64,000 nucleotides of DNA from Kitasatospora sp. CB01950. GTDB lineage: Bacteria > Actinomycetota > Actinomycetes > Streptomycetales > Streptomycetaceae. The stretch covers positions 517,974 to 581,973 of the forward strand of contig NZ_LISX01000001.1 in the NCBI RefSeq assembly GCF_001905465.1. Direction: 5' to 3'. The notes under the pieces were generated by a model. The model worked only from the letters and a program-made list of their open reading frames with translations, made no database searches and was not told the origin of the DNA. The first letter of the stretch is position 1. The number at the start of each line of letters is the position of its first letter. A program made the translations under genes and the position numbers. Positions 45,384-53,202 of this stretch are shown here, piece after piece.

Positions 45384-45416
45384 CCCTCTACCTCTTGAGA
45401 GGGAGCGAACGTCGCC
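45384..45416 (+). repeat. 33-bp direct repeat, copy 1
   Basis: Identical to 45451-45483 (offset 67). Begins CCCTCTACCTCTTGAGAGGG and ends AGCGAACGTCGCC. The final part recurs near the integrase start (47327-47352). Confidence 0.9.
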
Positions 45417-45450
45417 CGCCACCGCTTGGCGGTGAACCTGGCCGCTCTGT

Positions 45451-45483
45451 CCCTCTACCTCTTGAGAGGGAGCGAACGTCGCC
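45451..45483 (+). repeat. 33-bp direct repeat, copy 2
   Basis: Second identical copy of the 33-bp repeat, adjoining the long inverted repeat at 45486. Confidence 0.9.
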
Positions 45484-45485
45484 AG

Positions 45486-45580
45486 TTGCGGTGGAGCGGT
45501 GGAAGCGGGGCCGATCTGACTTTCTTCTTATTTTTTCTATGTGTTCTAAAAAAACAGGTAGAACCACCGCTCCACCGCAA
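45486..45580. terminator. long hairpin with AT-rich centre
   Basis: Perfect 17-bp arms (45486-45502, 45564-45580). Inside, TTTTTT at 45531-45536 and AAAAAAA at 45548-45554 can pair, so transcription from either side meets a hairpin plus T-run. Likely terminator of the integrase gene and of rightward transcripts. Confidence 0.6.
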
Positions 45581-45705
45581 ATCGGCCCGCTGTTGGCCCG
45601 GCCCGAGCCGGCGAGCCCGAGGCCCGACGCGCCCGTGTGCGGGCAGCAGAAAGCCCCGGCCGGTCACGGGGACCAACCGGGGCTGTTCGGGGCTCTGCTG
45701 GGCCG

Positions 45706-47382
45706 TCAGGCCGCCTGTGCGTAGTCGTCGTCCTCGGCCTGTTCGGGGGTGGCCCACACGATGGTGACCCGCTCCGCGCCGTTGAACCGGACGCGCTTGC
45801 CGTGGGCGGGGGTGACGATCACCTGATCTATCGCAAGGTGCAGAAGATCCCTCTGCAACTGCGGGTCCGCCTGGTGCCACGTGTCCGCGGCGTGTCCCTC
45901 CAGCAGCCACGTGATATCGACGGTGCCCCCGCCGACCAGCCCGGAGAGGCGTTCCTCTGCGGCGTCCAATCGGGCCTCGGCACGCTGCTTCGCGGGCATG
46001 CGGTACCGGGCAGAGCGACCGGCATAGAACCCGGCAGCGTCGTCCTGGTGGAACTTATCCAACTCGGCTTTTGCCGCGGCGACTTCGGCGCGAGCCTCGG
46101 CCACCTCTGCCCCCTCTTCCGGGCGGGTGATGGCCTGCCAGCGTTCGGCGACGGCGATCAACAGCGGGTCGTCGTCCTCGGCCGAGTGCAGCCGCGCCGA
46201 CCACGCGTCCACGACGTACCGGAGCAGCGCGGGACGGAACGCGGACGCCGGAGCGGAACAGCCTCCGTTGGCATCGTGCCGGTTGCAGGTGTAGCTACGT
46301 CCCTGCAACGACATGGCGGAGCCGCAGTTGCTGCACGTGGTCTTCTTTCCGTGCAACGGGTGCACCTGTCGGCCCGGGGCGCGCTTCTTGTTGTCCATGA
46401 TCTGGTGGCCTGCCATGACGCGGCGGGCCCGCTCGGCAAGCTCGGCCGGGATCATGCGCGGCAGCGCCTCGTCAGTGACGCAACGGACGTTCTCGCCAGT
46501 GTCGGGGTGGACGTACCGGGACGGCCGCTTGTGCGACTTCTGCTTGCCGACCGCCGGAGCCACCGTGAGCCATCCTTCGTAGACGGGGTGGACGACGATG
46601 GCCCAAATGGTGCTGGCACGCCAGTACGCGCCGGTGCCGGTCCGCAGACCCTCGGAGTTGAGCGTTCCCGAGAGGGCCCGCGCGGAAGTGCCGTCCGCAA
46701 TGGCCTTGAAGATCCGCTTGACCACGTCCCACGGGCTCACCTCCTGCCGGTCCGCCAGCACGCACATGTACGGGGTCGTGTCGGGGATGAGCCGGCGAGT
46801 GCCCGGGACGACCGCAAGGCCGAACGGGGCCTTGCCCAGCCACTTGCCCTCGCGCTGCTGCTGGGCCTTGGTGCCGCGCACGTTGTGGCTCAGACGTGCC
46901 GAGTACTCGCGGGCGTTCTCGGCCCGGTCAAGAATCCACCGGCGGTCGCGTTCCTCCGAGCTGTCCAGCCGCTCATAGTCGAAGTACACGCGGGCCCGAC
47001 CGAGGATCGGTACCACGGCTTCGGCACCCTTGCGGGAGAATCGGTCGAGCGCGTAGCACCACAGCACGCTGACCTCTCCGGCCAGCACGGCGTCAAGGGC
47101 GGCGTCCATCTTGGGCCGCTTGACGTCCGACCAGGCGGACAGGTTTTCCTTCCACACGGTCCGAACGCAGTACCCCTGTTCGGCGACCCACGCGCGGCCC
47201 CGGTCTTCCTGCGCCCGGATGGACAGGGCCCGCTCACCCTCGCGGACAATCTTCGACTTGCGCAGCAGAAGGTCAGCCTGCGGCCGACCGTGGCAGGGGC
47301 AGATGCCCGGCTGTGTGGTTTCCATGCTCTTGTTAGGGAGCGAACGTCGCCCAGCAGGGTGGGCGGTGGTGGCGGTCGACAT
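45706..47382 (-). CDS. large serine recombinase (integrase)
   Basis: 558 residues from ATG 47382 (GAGGGG seven bases before). The catalytic Ser is S54 in RALSIRAQEDRGR, and the YALDRFSRKG arm holds the active-site Arg. The recombinase domain follows (GKAPFGLAVV, then ALSGTLNSEGLRTGTGAYW), then a zinc ribbon (CSNCG...CNRHDANGGC) and a C-terminal helical/coiled-coil region (EAEVAAAKAELDKFHQDD). It inserts the element by attP x attB recombination and ends 50 bases from attR. No directionality factor is recognised, though the small zinc protein is a candidate. Confidence 0.94.
   Translation of the reverse strand: MSTATTAHPAGRRSLPNKSMETTQPGICPCHGRPQADLLLRKSKIVREGERALSIRAQEDRGRAWVAEQGYCVRTVWKENLSAWSDVKRPKMDAALDAVLAGEVSVLWCYALDRFSRKGAEAVVPILGRARVYFDYERLDSSEERDRRWILDRAENAREYSARLSHNVRGTKAQQQREGKWLGKAPFGLAVVPGTRRLIPDTTPYMCVLADRQEVSPWDVVKRIFKAIADGTSARALSGTLNSEGLRTGTGAYWRASTIWAIVVHPVYEGWLTVAPAVGKQKSHKRPSRYVHPDTGENVRCVTDEALPRMIPAELAERARRVMAGHQIMDNKKRAPGRQVHPLHGKKTTCSNCGSAMSLQGRSYTCNRHDANGGCSAPASAFRPALLRYVVDAWSARLHSAEDDDPLLIAVAERWQAITRPEEGAEVAEARAEVAAAKAELDKFHQDDAAGFYAGRSARYRMPAKQRAEARLDAAEERLSGLVGGGTVDITWLLEGHAADTWHQADPQLQRDLLHLAIDQVIVTPAHGKRVRFNGAERVTIVWATPEQAEDDDYAQAA
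47327..47352 (+). repeat. third, partial copy of the 33-bp repeat
   Basis: CTCTTG then AGGGAGCGAACGTCGCC, matching the last two-thirds of the 45384/45451 repeats. It lies within the first codons of the integrase gene, about 1.9 kb from the other copies. Confidence 0.75.
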
Positions 47383-47427
47383 GGGCGAACCCCTCTAAGC
47401 TGCGGGTTCGGCCCGCTCCCGAGTGGG

Positions 47428-47470
47428 TTGCAAGACCTTCGCGCCCACTGGGAACTGCGCGAAGGGGAAA
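47428..47470. other. attR, right junction of the integrated element
   Basis: Element sequence with TTGCAAG at 47428-47434, then CCCACT, core GGG at 47450-47452, then the chromosomal half AACTGCGCGAAG. The TTGCAA is 18 bases from the crossover centre (47450|47451). Combining with attL gives attP with CCAC/GTGG inner arms and TTGCAA outer arms at equal distances, and an attB containing GGGGCGCGGGGAACTGCGCG. Confidence 0.8.
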
Positions 47471-47484
47471 GCGCCGGACGGAAA

Positions 47485-47525
47485 GATCGCGACGCAGGAC
47501 AGTGACCTGCACGTGCTCGCGACCT
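47485..47525 (+). repeat. 41-bp dispersed repeat, copy 2
   Basis: Same pattern and length as 7938-7978 and 58185-58225. It lies in chromosomal DNA 33 bases outside attR, which places the original attB inside one of these repeat elements. Confidence 0.85.
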
Positions 47526-47576
47526 TGCGGACCCGTCGGCGCTTGTCGCTCCGTCAGTGCCCGCGCCCGCCCGCCG

Positions 47577-48575
47577 TCAGGTCCTGAGCAGTCGCTCCTC
47601 CTTCCCCGCCTCGATCCCCAGCGGCGTGTCCAACTGCCGGTAGGCCACCTCCGCACGCCCGCCGCCCTCCAGCCAGGCCCACGTGTCGCGAACCGTCTCC
47701 GCGAGCGGCCGGATCCGCAGCCCCGCCGCCATCGCCGTCGCCGGGTCCGCCCGCCAGGTGCCGTGCCAGCCGTCGGTGACGGGGGCCCAGAGCGGGAGCT
47801 CCACCCAGGGCGCGACCTCTGCGGCGAGCAGGGTCTCGTCGGCCGTCCAGACGAATTCCGCGTCCGATCCCGTCGCATCGCGGCACGCCTCCAGGAACTC
47901 CCCGGTCGTCGCCGACCCGATCGGCGAGGTGGTCACGTACCGCCCCGTCGCGCTCCGTTCCGCGAGGTCGAGGCCGAACGCGGCGAAGTCCCGGGCGTCG
48001 ATCAGGCTGAGCGGGTTCTCGGGGGCGCCGGGGGCGAGTACGCGGCCGCCGCGGGCGATCCGGTCGAGCCACCAGGGGAGGCGGCCGATCGGCTCGTGCG
48101 GGCCGATCAGCAGGCCGCAGTTGAGGATCGCCGTCGCGGGCCCGAAGTTGTCGACCAGGGCGCGTTCGCAGCCCGCCTTGAGGGCGTTGGCGAACGGCTG
48201 GTCCGGCCCGACGTCGCCGGCGCAGTCGAGGGTGGGGGAGTCGGCGTCCACCGGGAGGGCGGGCCAGTCGGCGAAGGCGTGGACGGAGGAGACGAACCCG
48301 TAGTGGCCGGTCCGGTCGCGCAGCAGGCGGGCGGCGGTGGCGACGTCGTGCGGCTGCTGACCGGAGGTGTCGATCACCGCGTCCCACTGCCGGCCGTCGA
48401 CCAGCCGGCGCAGGTCGTCGAGCGAGGTGCGGTCGCCGTGGACGGCCTCCACGCCGGGCAGGTCGGTGCGGCTGACCCCGCGGTTGAAGGTGGTGACGCG
48501 GTGGCCGCGCGCCAGCGCCTCCGCGGCGTAGGCGCGGCCGAGGAACTTGGAACCGCCGAGCAGAAGGATGTCCAT
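47577..48575 (-). CDS. NAD-dependent epimerase/dehydratase (extended SDR-like)
   Basis: 332 residues from ATG 48575. The Rossmann motif LLLGGSKFLGRAYAAEAL opens the protein; DTSGQQPHDV and YGFVSSVHAFADW follow, but the usual catalytic YxxxK is not evident (the equivalent region reads FANALKAGCERALVDNFG), so it may belong to the atypical SDR group related to isoflavone reductases or mRNA-binding epimerases. The substrate is unknown. It was the right-hand neighbour of the encapsulin cargo gene before the element inserted between them. Confidence 0.8.
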   Translation of the reverse strand: MDILLLGGSKFLGRAYAAEALARGHRVTTFNRGVSRTDLPGVEAVHGDRTSLDDLRRLVDGRQWDAVIDTSGQQPHDVATAARLLRDRTGHYGFVSSVHAFADWPALPVDADSPTLDCAGDVGPDQPFANALKAGCERALVDNFGPATAILNCGLLIGPHEPIGRLPWWLDRIARGGRVLAPGAPENPLSLIDARDFAAFGLDLAERSATGRYVTTSPIGSATTGEFLEACRDATGSDAEFVWTADETLLAAEVAPWVELPLWAPVTDGWHGTWRADPATAMAAGLRIRPLAETVRDTWAWLEGGGRAEVAYRQLDTPLGIEAGKEERLLRT

Positions 48576-48783
48576 GGGAGCAGGGTGTCCGCTCGGACCC
48601 CCGGCCATCCGCGTTCTCTGCTGTCGGCAGAGCGCTTTCGCTGCGAGCAAAGCGCCCGGGCCGACCCGATCGCACACCCGCGGACGGTGTGTCGGAGAGT
48701 CGAGGCCCCCGCGTGGCCGGAGCGCCGCATAGCATCCCCGGTGTACCGGTATGTCTGAATGATCCCTTTCGCGGGGGAGAAGG

Positions 48784-50088
48784 GTGGACGGCATGGGCGG
48801 CCCGGCCAGCATGGATCCGGAGGCGGTCCGGCGGACGGCCGCGCAGGCGTGGATCCGCGGCTACCCGATGCTGGCGAACTACGCGACGCTCCACGCGCAG
48901 GCGATCGACGACGCGGACCCCCGGCACGTCGGGGGTCTCGGCGTGTTCCGGCACTTCTCGCGCCCGTTCACCCCCGCGGACACCGACGTGGTGACGCCGA
49001 ACAACGACACCCCGTACTCGTGGGCGTGGCTCGACCTGCGGGCCGAGCCGTGGGTGCTGGAAGTCCCGGCCACCGAGCGGTACCACGTGCTGCCGGTGCA
49101 CGACCTGGACACCGCGTACGCGGGCTTCGTCGGCACCCGCGCCACCGGAAGCGGCGGCGGCCGCCACCTGATCGCCGGCCCCGGCCACCGGGCGAACCCG
49201 CCGGACGGCTTCGACGGGGTGGTGCGGACGGACACCAACCTGGCGGGCATCGTCGGCCGGACGTACCTGGCCGGGCCCGACGACGTGCCGGAGCTGTGCC
49301 GCGTCCAGGCCGGGTACCGGCTCAAGCCGCTCAGCGAGCACCTGGGCACCCCGCGGCCGGTGGCGGCCGAGCCGGTGTGGCCGGTGTGGCGCGGCGAAGA
49401 GGTGCTCGGCACCCTGGAGTTCTTCACCTTCCTGGACTTCCTGCTCGGCTTCTTCCCGGTCCTGCCCGCCGACGCCGAGCTGCGCGAACGCCTGGCCGAA
49501 CTCGGCGTCGGCACCGGCGACTTCGAACCCGCCGCGCTGCCCGCCGAGACCCGGTCGGCGATGCTCGCGGGCATCGCCGACGCCCGCGGCGAACTCGCCG
49601 CCGCCGTACGCGAAGCAGCCACCGGGAGCGCCCTGTTCGGCACCCGCGAGCAACTCGGCAGCCGCTACCTGGACCGTGCGTGCGGCGCGCTCACCGGCCT
49701 GTACGGGCTGCCCGCCGAGGAAGCCTGGTACGGCGGCTGGGAGTCCGAGGCCGGCGGCCGGCTGCCCGTCGAGCTGCGCTTCGAGCCCGGGCAGCTCCCA
49801 CCGGCCCGGTACTTCTGGTCGGCGACCATGTACCGCTTCCCGGAACGGCAGTTGGCGCCCAACGACATCGACCGCTACTCGATCGGCGACCGCACCCCCG
49901 GCCTGGTGCACGCCCCCGACGGCTCGCTCACCCTGTACCTCCAGCGCGAACGCCCCACGGACCCGGCCGAGTCGGCGAACTGGCTGCCCGCCCCGGCCGG
50001 CCCCTACCAGGTCGTGGTGCGCGCGTACGGACCGAAGTCCGCGCTGCTGGACGGCAGTTGGCAGCTCCCGACGCCCACCCCCCGTTGA
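48784..50088 (+). CDS. DUF1254/DUF1214 protein, paralogue 1
   Basis: 434 residues from GTG 48784 (GGGGGAGAAGG directly before). The N-terminal DUF1254 domain has RGYPMLANYATLHAQ and the TPNNDTPYSWAWLDLR block; the C-terminal DUF1214 has RYFWSATMYRFPERQL, then NDIDRYSIGDRTPGL and DGSLTLYLQ. No signal peptide is seen. These domains are widespread in actinobacteria but have no settled biochemical function. The next gene is a homologue; the two share one almost identical DNA stretch. Confidence 0.85.
   Translation: MDGMGGPASMDPEAVRRTAAQAWIRGYPMLANYATLHAQAIDDADPRHVGGLGVFRHFSRPFTPADTDVVTPNNDTPYSWAWLDLRAEPWVLEVPATERYHVLPVHDLDTAYAGFVGTRATGSGGGRHLIAGPGHRANPPDGFDGVVRTDTNLAGIVGRTYLAGPDDVPELCRVQAGYRLKPLSEHLGTPRPVAAEPVWPVWRGEEVLGTLEFFTFLDFLLGFFPVLPADAELRERLAELGVGTGDFEPAALPAETRSAMLAGIADARGELAAAVREAATGSALFGTREQLGSRYLDRACGALTGLYGLPAEEAWYGGWESEAGGRLPVELRFEPGQLPPARYFWSATMYRFPERQLAPNDIDRYSIGDRTPGLVHAPDGSLTLYLQRERPTDPAESANWLPAPAGPYQVVVRAYGPKSALLDGSWQLPTPTPR
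49858..49945 (+). repeat. 88-bp near-identical segment, copy in DUF1254 gene 1
   Basis: Matches 51227-51314 at all but one of 88 positions, although flanking DNA of the two genes is clearly diverged. Confidence 0.85.
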
Positions 50089-50125
50089 ATCCGCTGAACC
50101 CGCCGAGCAGAAGAGGACGTTCGCC

Positions 50126-51457
50126 ATGGTTGACGCCACGCCCGAGATGCTGGCCGCCGAGGCCTTCGTGTACGGCTACCCGCTGGTCGCCGACCTGACC
50201 ATGGTGGACACCATCCACCGGCGCGGCCTGGGATCGATCGGCCCGACCGAGTGGAACACCTTCGGGCACGCCGCCGAACTGGCCACCCCCGACTCGCACT
50301 TCGTGTCGGTCAACAACGACACGGTGTACTCGGTGGCCCCGCTCGACCTGTCCGGCGGCCCACTGCTGCTGCACGTCCCGGACTCCGCCGGGGCCTACTA
50401 CGTGCTGCAGTTCATCGACGCCTGGACCGACAACTTCGCCTACCTGGGCCGCCGTTCGTCCGGCACCGCCGAACAGGCCTGGCTGATCGCCCCGCCGTAC
50501 TGGCACGGCACCCCGCCCGAGGGCGTGCCGGTGATCGTCGCACCGACCACCGTCGCGGCGATCGCCGCCCGTCACGCCTGCGCCGGACCGGATGACCTGC
50601 CCCGAGTGCGGGCCCTGCAACGGGAGTTGACGCTCACCCCGGTCGAAGCGGACCGGCCGCTCGCCGGACTGCCCGAACCGGACGCCGAGGTGCCGGAGGA
50701 ACTGCGGTTCCTGGAGCGCCTGCGGGTATGGATGGCGGCGTTCCCGCCCGGCCCCGCCGACGTCGAGTTCCAGCACCGCTTCGCCCCGATCGGACTGCTC
50801 GACCGGGACCGCTCCCCGTACCTCGACGGCCCCGCCGAATGGGCGCAGGCACTCGCCAAGGGCCTCGCCGCGGGCCGCGAACGGGTGGAGGCGGCCAGCA
50901 TCGGCACCGTCGAACCCACCGGCGAATGGACCGCCAACCGGCACCTGTTCGACTACAACCTGGACCACCTCGGCCCCGGCACCCGCGACGAATCCCAGTG
51001 GAAGGTCGCCGACCGCCGCGCCACCTACCTCACCCGCGCCGTCGCCGCCCGCACCGCCCTGTGGGGCAACCACGCCTACGAGGCCACCTACGCCACCACC
51101 TACCACGACGCCGACGGCCACCCGCTGGACGGCGCCCGCTCCTACACGCTGCGCTTCGAACAACTGCCGCCGGTCGGCGCGTTCTGGTCGGTGACCATGT
51201 ACGACACGCCCGAGTACCTGCTCGTCCCCAACGACATCGACCGGTACTCGATCGGCGACCGCACCCCCGGCCTGGTGCACGCCCCCGACGGCTCGCTCAC
51301 CCTGTACCTCCAGCACGCCCAGCCCACCGACCCCGACGAGTTCGCCAACTGGCTGCCCACCCCGTCCTCCGGCTTCCGCCCGATGGTGCGGATGTACCAG
51401 CCGCAGGACGCGATCCTCGACGGCACCTACCGCCTCCCGCCGATCCAGCCGCGCTGA
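50126..51457 (+). CDS. DUF1254/DUF1214 protein, paralogue 2
   Basis: 443 residues from ATG 50126, 37 bases after paralogue 1. The N-terminal DUF1254 part has EAFVYGYPLVADLTMVDTIH, and SVNNDTVYSVAPLDLS; the C-terminal DUF1214 part has AFWSVTMYDTPEYLLVPNDIDRYSIG. Overall the two proteins are only moderately alike, so the duplication is old. The pair is probably one transcription unit. Function unknown. Confidence 0.85.
   Translation: MVDATPEMLAAEAFVYGYPLVADLTMVDTIHRRGLGSIGPTEWNTFGHAAELATPDSHFVSVNNDTVYSVAPLDLSGGPLLLHVPDSAGAYYVLQFIDAWTDNFAYLGRRSSGTAEQAWLIAPPYWHGTPPEGVPVIVAPTTVAAIAARHACAGPDDLPRVRALQRELTLTPVEADRPLAGLPEPDAEVPEELRFLERLRVWMAAFPPGPADVEFQHRFAPIGLLDRDRSPYLDGPAEWAQALAKGLAAGRERVEAASIGTVEPTGEWTANRHLFDYNLDHLGPGTRDESQWKVADRRATYLTRAVAARTALWGNHAYEATYATTYHDADGHPLDGARSYTLRFEQLPPVGAFWSVTMYDTPEYLLVPNDIDRYSIGDRTPGLVHAPDGSLTLYLQHAQPTDPDEFANWLPTPSSGFRPMVRMYQPQDAILDGTYRLPPIQPR
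51227..51314 (+). repeat. 88-bp near-identical segment, copy in DUF1254 gene 2
   Basis: Partner of 49858-49945; the one difference is a G for C within the GACCG-TACTCG segment. Confidence 0.85.
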
Positions 51458-51464
51458 CCCTGCC

Positions 51465-53108
51465 TCAGGACGGCGAGTCGGCCGCCGACGGCGAAGCAGC
51501 CGCCCCGGACGGGCTTGCCGACGGGGCGGGCGAGCCGGTGGAGGACGGCGACGGCGTGTCGTCGGACGAGGGCACGGGCGTCGGCGTCGGCGTCGGCGTG
51601 GATGTCGGCCTCGGCGGCGGAACGGGCGTCGGCAGCCCGCGGTGGTCGCTCCCGCCCTCCAGGGTGACCACGGCGGTGGACGGCGCCAGCGCCACGTGCG
51701 CCGTCCACCGGGACTGCGGGGCGCGGGACTCGTCCACCGTGACGATGACGGTGATCCGCTGCCCGGGCGCGAGCGTGCCGGAGTCCCGGCTGAGTCGCAG
51801 CCAGTCGACGTCCGGCACGGCGTGCCAGCTCAGCGCGCTGCCACCGGAGTTGGTCAGGGTCAGCACCGTGCGACTGCCGAACTCGCCGGCCTCCACGGTC
51901 AACTGCTCCCGGGCGGCGGACGGCGGGGCGTGATCCGCGGTCGGCGCGGGGCCCGGCGGCGGGGTCGGGCCGTGCGAGGGCACCATCAGCGCCGGGCCCT
52001 GAACCATCGGCAGGGACGTTTCTGCGGCCACCGAGCCCGCCAGCTGCAGGGCGCTCATCGCGGGCGCCGCCGCCACCGCCGGCCGGTGCTCGGGCGCTTC
52101 CACCCGCACGGAGGACACCGCCGTCGCCGGCCCGTCCGGGTTGCCGTCCCGGTGCGCGCTCCACAGCGCCACCACCGGCGAGGCCAGCACTGCCGCCAGC
52201 ACACCCGTGGTCACCACCCGCTGGCGCACCGCCGAGCCGCGCGCCCCGGCCGCCGCCCGGTGCCGGGGGAAACCGCGCCGGTCGAACTGCGGCTCGCCAC
52301 CGGGCAGGCCCTGCGCGGCCCGCCGACCGGCCGCCGCGCCCGACAGGAACGCGGTGCCGCCCGCCACCGCCGGGGCCGGGCGCAGCCGGGTGGGCGCGGT
52401 CAGCAGCGGCAGGCCGGGCAGCCCGGCCAGACCGTGGCCGAGCTGCCCGGCGACCCGCTCGGCGGTGCCGCGGCAGGTCGGACACTCCACCAGGTGCTCC
52501 ACCAGCTCCCGGCGCAGCGCCGCGCCGAGCACCCAGCCCCGCCAGGACTCCCCGCCGACCCCGCCGAGCCGCGCCAGCTGCGGACAGGAGCCCACGCCGA
52601 GCACCAGCAGCGCCGCCCTGGTCCGGCCGACCTCGGCGCCCGCGGCGTCCAGCAGCGCGGCCGTGTCCTCGCCGGACCGGCCGAGCACCGCCGCGACCTC
52701 CCCGGCGTCCAGCCGGTGCCGGACCGCCAGCTCCAGCGCCTCGCGCTGCTCCGGGTCGGTGCCGGCCGCCTCCGGCCAGGCCAGCGAGGCGAGTTCGCGA
52801 CGCCGCTCGCCGACCGTGCCGGGCGGGACCGGTGCGGCGGCGGGGGCGGGCGCGGCGGTGCGGCCGCCGTTCAGCCGGGTCAGGCAGCGGTGCCGGGCCA
52901 GCGCGTACAGCCAGGCGCGCAGCAGCGCCGGCTCGGTGAGCCGGCCGCCGTGCCGGCGCGCCAGGTCGCGGACCTCCAGCACGGCCGCGGTGGCGGCGTC
53001 GTGGTCGCAGAGCACGGACAGGCAGTAGGTGAACAGCCCGTCGACGCAGGCGCCGTACGCCCGCAGGGCCGGGGACGGTTCGACGGGGTGGAGCTGGCCG
53101 GTGGTCAC
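51465..53108 (-). CDS. sigma-factor-like protein with zinc finger, transmembrane segment and BACON domain
   Basis: 547 residues from GTG 53108; the open frame runs further upstream only through the minisatellite. Residues 15-85 resemble sigma-70 region 2 (ACVDGLFTYCLSVLCDHDAATAAVLEV, LLRAWLYALARHRCL) and 115-165 region 4. About 190-215 has HLVECPTC, an anti-sigma-type zinc finger (HxxxCxxC). A transmembrane helix (VVTTGVLAAVLASPVVALW) near 300 leads to an outside BACON-like domain (about 405-490: SWHAVPDVDWLRLSRDSGTLAPGQ) and a Ser/Pro/Thr-rich tail. It is presumably a membrane-bound sensor or degenerate sigma/anti-sigma fusion. Confidence 0.75.
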   Translation of the reverse strand: MTTGQLHPVEPSPALRAYGACVDGLFTYCLSVLCDHDAATAAVLEVRDLARRHGGRLTEPALLRAWLYALARHRCLTRLNGGRTAAPAPAAAPVPPGTVGERRRELASLAWPEAAGTDPEQREALELAVRHRLDAGEVAAVLGRSGEDTAALLDAAGAEVGRTRAALLVLGVGSCPQLARLGGVGGESWRGWVLGAALRRELVEHLVECPTCRGTAERVAGQLGHGLAGLPGLPLLTAPTRLRPAPAVAGGTAFLSGAAAGRRAAQGLPGGEPQFDRRGFPRHRAAAGARGSAVRQRVVTTGVLAAVLASPVVALWSAHRDGNPDGPATAVSSVRVEAPEHRPAVAAAPAMSALQLAGSVAAETSLPMVQGPALMVPSHGPTPPPGPAPTADHAPPSAAREQLTVEAGEFGSRTVLTLTNSGGSALSWHAVPDVDWLRLSRDSGTLAPGQRITVIVTVDESRAPQSRWTAHVALAPSTAVVTLEGGSDHRGLPTPVPPPRPTSTPTPTPTPVPSSDDTPSPSSTGSPAPSASPSGAAASPSAADSPS

Positions 53109-53202
53109 GTCATCGACGGTAGGCAGCACAAACCCTCCGACCGGTGGGTTTGGGGCGCTTGTCCTTCTTTCGGGTAACACCACCGCTCCCTTGTTCGCCC
53201 GG

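Larger units (their letters stand above)
45127..45705. other. structured non-coding region of the element
   Basis: About 580 bases without a supported gene and with strong symmetry: a 21-bp inverted repeat (45180-45200 with 45235-45255, 19 matches), GGGCACTC/GAGTGCCC at 45332-45355, two identical 33-bp direct repeats (45384-45416, 45451-45483) each containing a CCCTCT/AGAGGG hairpin, and a perfect 17-bp inverted repeat (TTGCGGTGGAGCGGTGG at 45486-45502, partner 45564-45580) around an AT-rich centre with runs of T and A. Part is a likely terminator; the rest could be a packaging, replication or RNA element. Confidence 0.6.
38932..47450. mobile_element. 8.5-kb integrated element, probable capsid-encoding phage satellite
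   Basis: Bounded by the attL and attR junctions. It encodes a large serine integrase next to attR, a small GntR regulator, HNH nuclease, phage small terminase, major capsid protein, an XRE-PLD/NUDIX pair, an amyloid-motif protein and several small unknown proteins. No portal, large terminase, protease, scaffold, tail or lysis gene is present. Length between equivalent core bases is 8518. Alternative reading: a much-reduced prophage remnant. The compact order, intact small genes and clean ends favour a functional satellite. Confidence 0.8.

Noticed and set aside
38950..47434. TTGCAAG as the att core
   Set aside because: It occurs at both junctions but is better explained as the symmetric outer arm of attP; a TTGCAAG crossover would leave an attB with no match to the repeat, whereas a GGG core rebuilds the known repeat arm exactly.
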